The notes under the pieces are model-generated. The model was not told where the DNA came from. It did not search any database and saw only the letters and a program-made list of their open reading frames with translations. The translations under genes were made by a program, and so were the position numbers. Positions 53,966 through 61,622 of a stretch of DNA of 64,000 bases are shown here, one piece after another. Source of the stretch: Acidobacteriota bacterium (GTDB lineage Bacteria; Acidobacteriota; Thermoanaerobaculia; Multivoradales; J023); the NCBI GenBank assembly GCA_029263315.1, contig JAJCXR010000054.1, positions 124,001-188,000 of the forward strand, given 5' to 3'. How positions within the stretch are numbered: the first letter of the stretch is position 1; each line of letters begins with the position of its first letter.

Positions 53966-54372
53966 CGATCGATGTCCTTCCAGCTCGGCAACTACCGGGG
54001 CCTCAGCCCCGTGGCACACGAACGGCAGTCATAAGGTCTGTGGATTCCGCCGACGGGCGGCAAGTGGAAACTTGCACGATAAGAGCTTGCAAGCAAGACG
54101 GGTGCCCGCCCACGGAGACCCCGAGGATTTCCCGTCGCCCCCGTCGGCATCTCTCCCCGAGGGCTCCAGGCCGCCGAATTCTCTGCCCTAGTTGCAGCAG
54201 CGTCAAGCTCTTGCCCCAATTCTACCCGCCGGCACCCCCGTCCGGTGGCGCCATATTGGCCGGCGCCTCTCCCGCCGATCGGCCAAACCCTGTAGACTCT
54301 GGTCATCCTCGAGCAGCCACCCGATGGCGCCAGCAACCGCAGCGACCCTCCACTCAACCCAACCGAGCCAAC
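53966..54372. other. Divergent promoter region, ABC operon / glycosyltransferase
   Basis: These 407 bases lie between the start of the GldA-like gene and the GT2 start. A short palindrome GCTTGCAAGC is present near 54088. The frame upstream of the GT2 start is open, but its translation is Arg/Pro-rich and not protein-like. I saw no consensus promoter, RNA gene or terminator. Confidence 0.4.
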
Positions 54373-55374
54373 ATGTCATCGTCTTCCTCCACCGTCGGTC
54401 AGCCTCCGCGGGTTGCCGCCATCGTCCTCAACTACAACGGTTTGAAGGTGACCTTGGAGAGCCTGGAAAGCCTGCTCGCCATGTCGTACCCGGCCTTCGA
54501 CATCGTGGTGGTGGACAACGGCTCCACCGACGGCTCCTACGAAGCCGTCGCCGAGGCCTTTCCGCAAGTGGCACAGGTCCAAGTGCCGGACAACCGCGGC
54601 ATTTCCTATGGCATGAATTTTGGCTTGCGCTGGATGTTGGAGCGCCCCTACGACTACGCCTTGATCCTCAACAATGACATCGGTGTCGATCCCGAGATGC
54701 TCAGCGAAATGGTGACGGTGGCGCAAAGGGATCCGAGCATCGGCTGCGTCGGCCCCAAGGCGTATTACTTCTGGGATCGGCAACGGATCTGGTCGGTCGG
54801 AGGGCATCTGCGCTTCCGTGAATCGGTGACCCGCGAACGCGGCGACGGGGCCCTCGATGTGGGCCAGTTCGACCGTGATGAAGAGGTCGACTACGTCAAC
54901 GGCTGCGCCATGCTGGTGCGTCGCCGGGCCCTCGAGCTGACCGGGCTGTGGGACCCGACTTACTACCTCGGGGTCGAGGACGCTGACTGGTGCATGCGCA
55001 TGAAGCAACAGGGTTTCCGTTGTTTCTACGCCCACAAGGCCAAGCTGTGGCACATGATTTCGCAGTCGACGGGGGTCTACAAACCGGGGCGCACGTTCCA
55101 CACCGGCCGCAGCACCGCCATTTTTGTCAGGCGCTATGCGAACCGCTGGCAGTGGCTGCGTTTTCTGTTTTTCATCAGTTTGGCCTTCCCCGCCGCCTGG
55201 GTACGGGAGCTGCTCAAGGGCAATCAGGCGGCGGCCGTCGCCAAGCTGCGGGGCATCCTCGAAGGCATGCGCCTCCCCCTCGGCCCGCCACCGGCCGCCG
55301 ACAGCGTGGTCGGCGACAGCGTGGTCGGCGACGGAGCGCCCAAGGCCACAGCCGACGGAGCGGAGGCACCATGA
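54373..55374 (+). CDS. Family 2 glycosyltransferase
   Basis: The 333-residue enzyme begins (after a short Ser-rich start) with VAAIVLNYNGLKVTLESLES, the rhamnosyltransferase-like GT2 opening. The nucleotide-sugar motifs are VVVDNGSTDGS and LILNNDIGVDPE, and the acceptor-side motif is GVEDADWCMRM. One hydrophobic segment near the C-terminus (LRFLFFISLAFPAAWV) may attach it to the inner membrane. The tail has a 15-base repeat encoding DSVVG twice. Its TGA overlaps the next ATG (ATGA). Confidence 0.9.
   Translation: MSSSSSTVGQPPRVAAIVLNYNGLKVTLESLESLLAMSYPAFDIVVVDNGSTDGSYEAVAEAFPQVAQVQVPDNRGISYGMNFGLRWMLERPYDYALILNNDIGVDPEMLSEMVTVAQRDPSIGCVGPKAYYFWDRQRIWSVGGHLRFRESVTRERGDGALDVGQFDRDEEVDYVNGCAMLVRRRALELTGLWDPTYYLGVEDADWCMRMKQQGFRCFYAHKAKLWHMISQSTGVYKPGRTFHTGRSTAIFVRRYANRWQWLRFLFFISLAFPAAWVRELLKGNQAAAVAKLRGILEGMRLPLGPPPAADSVVGDSVVGDGAPKATADGAEAP
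55300..55329 (+). repeat. 15-bp tandem duplication in the GT2 tail
   Basis: The unit GACAGCGTGGTCGGC is present twice without a mismatch and encodes DSVVG-DSVVG in the disordered C-terminal end. Confidence 0.85.
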
Positions 55375-56747
55375 GCCAACCGTCCAGTACCTCACCCTTG
55401 GCCCGGTTGCTCGCCGACTTTGATGCCCCGTCCCTTGGCGCAGAGCTCTATCGCTTCGTCGAAGCGGCCTACCCCATCTGTCGCAGCATCACCGGCGACG
55501 GGGTGCGCCAAACCCTGGCCTTGCTCGACGCCATCGTCCCCCTCGAGGTGCACGAAGTGGCGAGCGGTACGCAGGTCTTCGACTGGACGGTGCCCGAGGA
55601 ATGGAACGTCCGCCAGGCATGGATCCAAACCCCCGGCGGCGAGCGCATCGCCGATGTGCAGCAGCACAATCTTCACCTGCTCAACTACAGCCAGCCGGTG
55701 CACCGTCGCATGTCCCTCGAGGAGCTGCGTCCCCACCTCTTCTCCTTGCCGGAGCAGCCGCAACGCATCCCCTACCGCACCTCCTATTTCAAGCGGCAAT
55801 GGGGCTTCTGCTTGCCCCATGAGCAGCTCCAGAGCTTGACCGAGGGTGAGTACGAGGTGTTCATCGACACCACCCTCGAGGCCGGCGCCTTGACCTACGG
55901 CGAGCATTGGCTGGCCGGTCAAAGCGAGCAGACGGTGCATCTCTCGGCCCACGTTTGTCACCCCTCGCTGGCCAACGACAACCTGTCGGGGCTGGCGGTG
56001 GTGGCCTTCGTCGGCCGTCTGCTGCGCCGGCTGAGCCGCGACCATGGGCCGCTGCGTTATTCCTACCGCTGCCTCTTCGCCCCCGGCACCCTCGGCGCCA
56101 TCACCTGGTTGGCGCGTAACCAAGAGGCGGCCGGTCGCATCCGTCACGGTTTGGTGGCGGCCAATCTCGGGGATGGCGGATCGTTCCACTTCAAACGCAG
56201 CCGTCGCGGCGACAGCCAGCTCGACCAAGCCGTGGAACGAGTCCTCATCGACTCCGGCGAGCCCCATGCCGTCGAAGACTTTTTGCCCTTCGGCTACGAC
56301 GAGCGCCAGTACTGCTCCCCCGGGTTCGATCTGGCCATCGGCTCCTTGACCCGCACCCCCTGGGGTCGCTACCCCGAGTACCACACCGACGCCGACAATC
56401 TCGACTTGGTGCGCCCGGAGCACTTGGCCGCGTCCCTACATCGCTATTTACAGGTCATCCAAGTCCTCGAAGAGAACCGCTGTTACCGCAATCTCAATCC
56501 CCACTGCGAGCCCCAACTCGGACGTCGCGGCCTCTACAACCTGATCGGCGGACGCGATGACGGACGGGAGCACCAACTGGCCTTGCTGTGGGTGCTCAAC
56601 TTGAGCGACGGCGACCACTCGCTGCTCGACATCTGCCGACGCTCCGGCCTGAGCTTCCATCAAGTGCTCGACGCCGTCGCCGATCTGCGGCAGGTGGACT
56701 TGTTGGTGCCGCTGGAGACCGATATATCCGTGGAGACCGACCCATGA
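55371..56747 (+). CDS. DUF4910/DUF2172 zinc-aminopeptidase-like protein
   Basis: The 458-residue protein matches the DUF4910 family found in polysaccharide clusters. An M28-like core shows LSAHVCHPSLANDNLSG near residue 185 (His, Asp metal ligands) and TRTPWGRYPEYHTDADN near 325. The N-terminal DUF2172 insert carries FDWTVPEEWNV and SQPVHRRMSLEEL. The C-terminal winged-helix-like end is LDICRRSGLSFHQVLDAV. The substrate is unproven, and removal of an amino-acyl or amide group from a glycan precursor is likely. It overlaps both neighbours by four bases. Confidence 0.88.
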   Translation: MSQPSSTSPLARLLADFDAPSLGAELYRFVEAAYPICRSITGDGVRQTLALLDAIVPLEVHEVASGTQVFDWTVPEEWNVRQAWIQTPGGERIADVQQHNLHLLNYSQPVHRRMSLEELRPHLFSLPEQPQRIPYRTSYFKRQWGFCLPHEQLQSLTEGEYEVFIDTTLEAGALTYGEHWLAGQSEQTVHLSAHVCHPSLANDNLSGLAVVAFVGRLLRRLSRDHGPLRYSYRCLFAPGTLGAITWLARNQEAAGRIRHGLVAANLGDGGSFHFKRSRRGDSQLDQAVERVLIDSGEPHAVEDFLPFGYDERQYCSPGFDLAIGSLTRTPWGRYPEYHTDADNLDLVRPEHLAASLHRYLQVIQVLEENRCYRNLNPHCEPQLGRRGLYNLIGGRDDGREHQLALLWVLNLSDGDHSLLDICRRSGLSFHQVLDAVADLRQVDLLVPLETDISVETDP

Positions 56748-57982
56748 AAATCGCCGTCCTGGCCCATAGCTTTCCCCGCTTCCCGGCCGACACCCACGGC
56801 ACCTTCGTCAAGAGCCTGTGCGAAGCCGTGGCCGCCCTGGGCCATGAGGTGCACGTCCTCATTCCCTTCGACCCGGAGCTGCGGCCCGATCCCGAGACGC
56901 CGCTACACATCCATTCCTTCCGCTACATTTGGCCGGACCGCTGGCATCTGTTGGGTTATTCCCGCACCCTGCGACGCGACGTGGCGATGAAGATCTGGGC
57001 ATGGCTGCAATCGCCCCTCTACTTCTTTTTCGCCCAGCGGGCCCTGCGCCGTTTGGTCAAGGAGCAGGGCATCGATCTGGTGCACGCCCACTGGCACTTG
57101 CCCAACGGCTACGTTGCCTGGCGGGTCCAGCGCCAGCTCGGGACACCATTCGCCGTCACCTTGCACGGCTCCGACATCTTCATGGCGGAGCACAACGCCC
57201 TCTTCCGGGCCATGGCGGCGGGCACCCTGAAAGCCGCCAGCCATGTCACTTCCTGTAGCGCCGATCTTCAACAGCGGCTGGTACGCATCGGCGGCGAGGC
57301 CCAGGGTGGCAAAGTCCTGTTGGTTCCCAACGGCACCGATCTGCCCCCCAATCGCGAGATTCCGGAGGCACCGGATCTAGATCGTCGCCTACGGCTGCAA
57401 CGGGACGAGCGGCTCCTGGTGGCCGTGGGACGGATGGTCGACAAAAAAGGCTTTTCCTACTTGCTAGACGCCATGCCCAGCATCCTCGATCAGCATCCCG
57501 AGGTACGCCTGGTATTGGGGGGCGGTGGGGATCTGCAACCGGCGCTGGAACGTCAAGCCAAGGACCTGGGCATCGCCCTCAAGGTCGATTTCCCCGGCAT
57601 GCTCGACCACGACGAGGTCCTGGCCCTCGTCTCCCGCGCCGAGCTCTTCGTCATGCCCTCGATCCGCGACGCCAAAGGCAACATCGACGGCCTGCCCATC
57701 GTCGTCCTGGAAGCCATGGCGGCGGGAACCCCGGTCGTCGCCACCGACCTCGCCGGCATGCCCCTGGCCATCGACGACGGCGTCAGCGGTCGTCTGGTGC
57801 CGGAGAAAGATGCCGCCGCCCTGGCCGAAGCAGTGAATGCGCTGCTCGCCGACGCCGCTACCCTAGGGAGCATGGGCCAAGCCGCCCGCCGCAAGGTCAT
57901 CGAGGATCTCAATTGGCAAGCCGTCGCCCGGCGCCATGATGCGCTGTATCGACGGGCGGTGGGCGAAGGGAAGCGTGGCTAG
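56744..57982 (+). CDS. Family 4 glycosyltransferase
   Basis: The 412-residue enzyme has a GT-B fold. The N-terminal half opens with KIAVLAHSFPRFPADTHGTF and contains VHAHWHLPNG. The C-terminal half has VGRMVDKKGFSYLLDAMP and the donor-binding E-x7-E pattern in IVVLEAMAAGTPVVATDLAG. Such enzymes add hexoses or rhamnose to lipid-linked glycans. It starts inside the DUF4910 stop (ATGA), which makes three genes one unit. Confidence 0.92.
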   Translation: MKIAVLAHSFPRFPADTHGTFVKSLCEAVAALGHEVHVLIPFDPELRPDPETPLHIHSFRYIWPDRWHLLGYSRTLRRDVAMKIWAWLQSPLYFFFAQRALRRLVKEQGIDLVHAHWHLPNGYVAWRVQRQLGTPFAVTLHGSDIFMAEHNALFRAMAAGTLKAASHVTSCSADLQQRLVRIGGEAQGGKVLLVPNGTDLPPNREIPEAPDLDRRLRLQRDERLLVAVGRMVDKKGFSYLLDAMPSILDQHPEVRLVLGGGGDLQPALERQAKDLGIALKVDFPGMLDHDEVLALVSRAELFVMPSIRDAKGNIDGLPIVVLEAMAAGTPVVATDLAGMPLAIDDGVSGRLVPEKDAAALAEAVNALLADAATLGSMGQAARRKVIEDLNWQAVARRHDALYRRAVGEGKRG

Positions 57983-58300
57983 GCGTCGGAGACTTGTCGT
58001 CTAAGGGTCGCGGCAGATAATAATCGCCAAATCGCGCCGCATATCGACTCGCCAGCAAGGCGCTGAGAGGCGCACATATCAGGCGGCCTACATAGGCTTC
58101 TTTGCGACACACTTGGCGGCTTGAGAGACAAGCGAGATCGGCTGACCACCGTTGACGAGCGAATAAATTCGCTCGCTAGAACATTTCGTCCCTCCGGGAC
58201 GCCGGACAGCGGCGTCTTTGATCCCGCAGAGATACTCCTTTGACAAACCATGCTTCGCTTGATTGATCTGGTCTTTCGATGAGTCGAATTCAATCCGCAC
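57983..58300 (-). pseudogene. Decayed BrnT-like ribonuclease toxin
   Basis: On the minus strand a GTG at 58300 opens MRIEFDSSKDQINQAKHGLS, which matches the conserved start of BrnT toxins. The frame then loses resemblance, and a segment fitting the BrnT C-terminus appears in another phase (LSSRQVCRKEAYVG, about 58075-58125). Several frameshifts are implied, so it is not functional. A promoter-like TTGACC-N16-TACAGT (58306-58333) lies immediately upstream. No BrnA antitoxin is present. The stretch is poorer in GC than its neighbours and may be a transferred remnant. Confidence 0.45.
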
Positions 58301-58359
58301 AATTTACTGTAGCTACAAAAATACTGAGGTCAAAATGGGAATACCCTCCGTATCGGCCA

Positions 58360-58686
58360 CTACGCTTTCGAAGCCACAAACGCCCTCGCCTCCCGCATCA
58401 GGTCCATCCAAATGCCCTCGTCATAGTCCTCGACGCTGACCCATTCCCGAAAGACTCGACCGGCGGGGGCAAAAGGGACACCGACACCGTCGGCGATCAG
58501 TCGTTGGACCCGCGTCCCAGGTAGCTTGACGATCAAATGACCGGTGCGATGGTCCGCCGTGGCAAAGAACCCGTCGTTGACGCGCAGGCATGGGAAGCCC
58601 ATGAGGGTACCCTCGGTGATGTCGGCTTCCTGGAGAAACTGCTCGGCGATCTTCCAAAAAGGGGCTGCTGGATCGGTGGGTGCCAT
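58360..58686 (-). CDS. TfoX/Sxy-like small protein
   Basis: The 108-residue protein has the TfoX_N-like pattern EGTLMGFPCLRVNDGFFAT, then GHLIVKLPGTRVQRLIADG and GRVFREWVSVEDYDEGIW. AAGGAG lies five bases before its ATG. Family members are soluble and their biochemical role is unknown; only some act in competence. It lies between the toxin relic and a glycosyltransferase and is read opposite to the glycan genes. Confidence 0.8.
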   Translation of the reverse strand: MAPTDPAAPFWKIAEQFLQEADITEGTLMGFPCLRVNDGFFATADHRTGHLIVKLPGTRVQRLIADGVGVPFAPAGRVFREWVSVEDYDEGIWMDLMREARAFVASKA

Positions 58687-58846
58687 GGAATCTCCTTGTT
58701 GGAACGAGAATGGCCTCTTGTATTCGTTCCGGCTCGCGGGGGCACGAAGCGGTTACAATCTCCTCGCCATCCACCGCGCCGTCACCTCTTCCAAGACGCT
58801 ACTCCTTCAAGACGCTACCGCATTCAAAGCTTAGATTACACCACCC

Positions 58847-60055
58847 ATGCGCATCCTCATCGTCACCAATACCTACCCACCGGCCGACATCACCGGCGTC
58901 GGAGCGCTGGTCTTCGACCTGGCCCGACGCTTGGACGGCGACGGCCACTCGGTGCGGGTATTGACCCGTACCGCCGCGCCGGACGATGCGCTGGCTTCGG
59001 CCACCGGGGGGCGCAAGCTGTTCTTTCCTTGGCATGTGGCGCGCCGGTATTTGCGCTGTTGCCGCGAGCAGGATTTCGATCTGGTACACGTCCACGAGTC
59101 GGACGGTGTGTTGGTGTGCTTGGCTTTGCGGCTGGCCCGCTGGTTGCGTCGACCGGCGGGCCGGGCCCGCCTGGTGGCGACATTGCAGGTTTCGTATCGG
59201 CGGGAGCGTTGGGCGGTCCGCAAGTTGCGCGCCACGGGTCGGGTTTCGACCGGCAAGGTGCTGTCTCGACCCACCTTCAGCGAGCGCCTCTTTGCCTTCA
59301 CACGAGCGCCGATTCTCTCCCTCCTGGGACGTCTGACAGCCCGCCTATCGGACGCCGTCGTCGCCCCCAGCGCCGTCACCGCCGAGGAGTTGCGACAGGA
59401 CTATGGGGCTCAGGTCGACGCGGTGATCGCCAATGGCATCGCGGCTGCGGAGCCTCCGGACCTGGCCGAGGGCGACACCAAGACGGAAGGGGAGACTTTG
59501 CACCTGCTCTACGCCGGGCGTCTACGCACCCGCAAGGCGGTGGCGGTGTTGGTGGAAGCCTTCGCTCTGGTGCGGCAGCAGCATCCTCGGGCACAGCTGG
59601 TATTGGCCGGCGACGGCGAGCAGCGCCCGGCCCTGGAGCGGCAAGTCGAGACCTTGGGCCTCGACGACGACGCGGTCCGTTTTCTCGGCGCCATCCCCCG
59701 TCACGAGATGGTGGATTGGTATCGACGGGCCGATATCTTCTGCCTGCCGTCGATCTACGAAGGGTTTCCCCTGGCCATCCTCGAAGCCATGGCGGCCGGT
59801 TTGCCCATTGTCACCACCACCGCTTCGGGCATGCCCGAGGCGATCGTCGACGGTGAGAGCGGGATTCTGGTGGGCCTGGAGGATGTCGGCGCCTTGGGTC
59901 AGGCATTGGGGCGCTTGCTGGCGGACGACGATCGACGCCACCGCATGGGCGAGGCGGCGCGGCGGCGGGTGAAAGACCACTTCACCATCGAGCGAATCGG
60001 CGCGCAGTACCTGGCACTGTGGCAGAGGCTGCTGCCTCAAGCCCCCAAGCCGTAG
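58847..60055 (+). CDS. Family 4 glycosyltransferase
   Basis: The 402-residue GT-B enzyme opens with RILIVTNTYPPADITGVG and has VHVHESDGVLV in the first lobe. The second lobe has LLYAGRLRTRKAVAVLVEAF, the sugar-nucleotide motif FCLPSIYEGFPLAILEAMAAG and an E-x7-E pair. It is separated from the other glycosyltransferases by the toxin relic and the TfoX-like gene, so it may once have been contiguous with them. Its stop overlaps the convergent M32 gene by 19 bases. Confidence 0.92.
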   Translation: MRILIVTNTYPPADITGVGALVFDLARRLDGDGHSVRVLTRTAAPDDALASATGGRKLFFPWHVARRYLRCCREQDFDLVHVHESDGVLVCLALRLARWLRRPAGRARLVATLQVSYRRERWAVRKLRATGRVSTGKVLSRPTFSERLFAFTRAPILSLLGRLTARLSDAVVAPSAVTAEELRQDYGAQVDAVIANGIAAAEPPDLAEGDTKTEGETLHLLYAGRLRTRKAVAVLVEAFALVRQQHPRAQLVLAGDGEQRPALERQVETLGLDDDAVRFLGAIPRHEMVDWYRRADIFCLPSIYEGFPLAILEAMAAGLPIVTTTASGMPEAIVDGESGILVGLEDVGALGQALGRLLADDDRRHRMGEAARRRVKDHFTIERIGAQYLALWQRLLPQAPKP

Positions 60056-61596
60056 ACCTCACCCACCGTCGAGCGCAAATAGGCCAGAAGATCGTCGGCC
60101 GCCAAGGGTCGTCCGGTGGCCTGCTGCACCAACTCGGCGGCGGTGAAGCGGCAGCCGTGACGGTGGATCCTGTCGCGCATCCAGCCCAGCAAGGGCGCCA
60201 GCTCGCCGCGGGCCAAGGCCGCCTCTTGATCTCCCAAGTCCCGGTTGGCCTGGGCGAAGAGCTGGGCGGCGGTCAACGTTCCCAAGGTGTAGGTGGGAAA
60301 ATAGCCGAACATGCCCTGGGACCAGTGGATGTCTTGTAGGACGCCCTGCGCCGCGTCAGCCGGGCGCAAACCCAGGGATGCCGCGTAGAGATCGTTCCAA
60401 GCACCTTCCAGGTCCGCCACTTGCAAATCGCCCGCGAACAGGGCCCGCTCGAGCTCAAAGCGGACGATGACATGCAGGTTGTAGGTGGCTTCGTCGGCCT
60501 CGACGCGGATCAACGACGGCGTCACCGCATGCAGCAGCGGCCACAGGCGCTCGGCGTCCACAGCCGGGTCGATGCCCGGCAGATGGCGATGCAGGAGCGG
60601 CATGGCCCAGCGCCAGAATCCCCGACTGCGACCGACGTGATTTTCCCACAGACGCGACTGCGATTCGTGAATCCCCAAAGACACGGCTTCACCGAGGGGC
60701 GTGCGGTGCCATGCCGCGGGCAAGCCTTGCTCGTAGAGCCCATGGCCGGTCTCGTGCAGGATGCCAAAGATGGCGGGGCGGAAATCGTCCTGCTGGTGGC
60801 GCCAGGTCATGCGCACGTCGCCGCCGTGCACGCCCATGCAGAAGGGATGGGTCGATAGATCGAGCCGACCGTTGTCGAAATCAAATCCCACCGCCGTCGC
60901 CAGCTCGCGTCCCAGGGCTTCCTGGGCGGCCACCGGGTAATCCCCCAAGACGGGGGACTCGTCGACCTCGACGCCGCTCTCCGCCACCGCTTGCACGAGC
61001 TCGGCCAAGGCCCCCTGCAGGTGCGAAAAAATGGGCACCAGCTGGGCTTCGGTCATGCCCGGCTCATAGGCGTCGAGCATGGCGTCATAGGCGTTGCCGC
61101 CCGGGGAAATGGCCGCCGCCTCCTGGCGACGCAGATCCACCAAACGAACCAGGTGATCGGAGAAGAGCGAAACATCCTTGGCTTCGCGGGCTTGACGCCA
61201 GGCCGAGAGGCCGTTGCTGGCCGCCTCCGCCAACTGCCGAACCAAGGCTTCGGGCACCTTGACGGCGCGCTCCACCTGCCGCCGGGCTGCGGCAACCTGG
61301 GCCCCCAGGACGCCGCCGTCGGCCTCCGTCTCCGCCGCCAACTCATCGCCGGCCGCCAGGGCGTCCTGGAGCTGCGGGCTGGTGAGCCGTTGATGACGCA
61401 GGCCCGCCAATGTGGCGGAGACCTTAGCCCGCCCTTCGACACCCCCGTCCGGCATCTGGGTTTCTTGATCCCATTGCAGGAGATCCTCGGCAGATTGCAG
61501 ATCCCGGATCTCTCCCCACAGCTCGTAAAGGCGAGCTGCCCGGTCGTCCGACGGATCAAATTTCAAACTATCGCCGACTGCCTTGCCACCGGCCAT
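60037..61596 (-). CDS. M32 family metallocarboxypeptidase
   Basis: The 519-residue enzyme is a thermostable-carboxypeptidase-1-type protein. The zinc motif HETGHGLYEQGL near residue 260 is followed by LGIHESQSRLWENHVGRS, the third ligand region. An early LLQWDQETQMPDGG segment is typical. It has no signal peptide and acts in the cytoplasm on peptide C-termini. I chose ATG 61596, which has GGAGGA six bases upstream. It lies 26 bases after the VWA gene on the same strand. Confidence 0.93.
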   Translation of the reverse strand: MAGGKAVGDSLKFDPSDDRAARLYELWGEIRDLQSAEDLLQWDQETQMPDGGVEGRAKVSATLAGLRHQRLTSPQLQDALAAGDELAAETEADGGVLGAQVAAARRQVERAVKVPEALVRQLAEAASNGLSAWRQAREAKDVSLFSDHLVRLVDLRRQEAAAISPGGNAYDAMLDAYEPGMTEAQLVPIFSHLQGALAELVQAVAESGVEVDESPVLGDYPVAAQEALGRELATAVGFDFDNGRLDLSTHPFCMGVHGGDVRMTWRHQQDDFRPAIFGILHETGHGLYEQGLPAAWHRTPLGEAVSLGIHESQSRLWENHVGRSRGFWRWAMPLLHRHLPGIDPAVDAERLWPLLHAVTPSLIRVEADEATYNLHVIVRFELERALFAGDLQVADLEGAWNDLYAASLGLRPADAAQGVLQDIHWSQGMFGYFPTYTLGTLTAAQLFAQANRDLGDQEAALARGELAPLLGWMRDRIHRHGCRFTAAELVQQATGRPLAADDLLAYLRSTVGEVYGLGA

Positions 61597-61622
61597 CGTG
61601 TCTCCTCCCATCGTCCTCTCCG

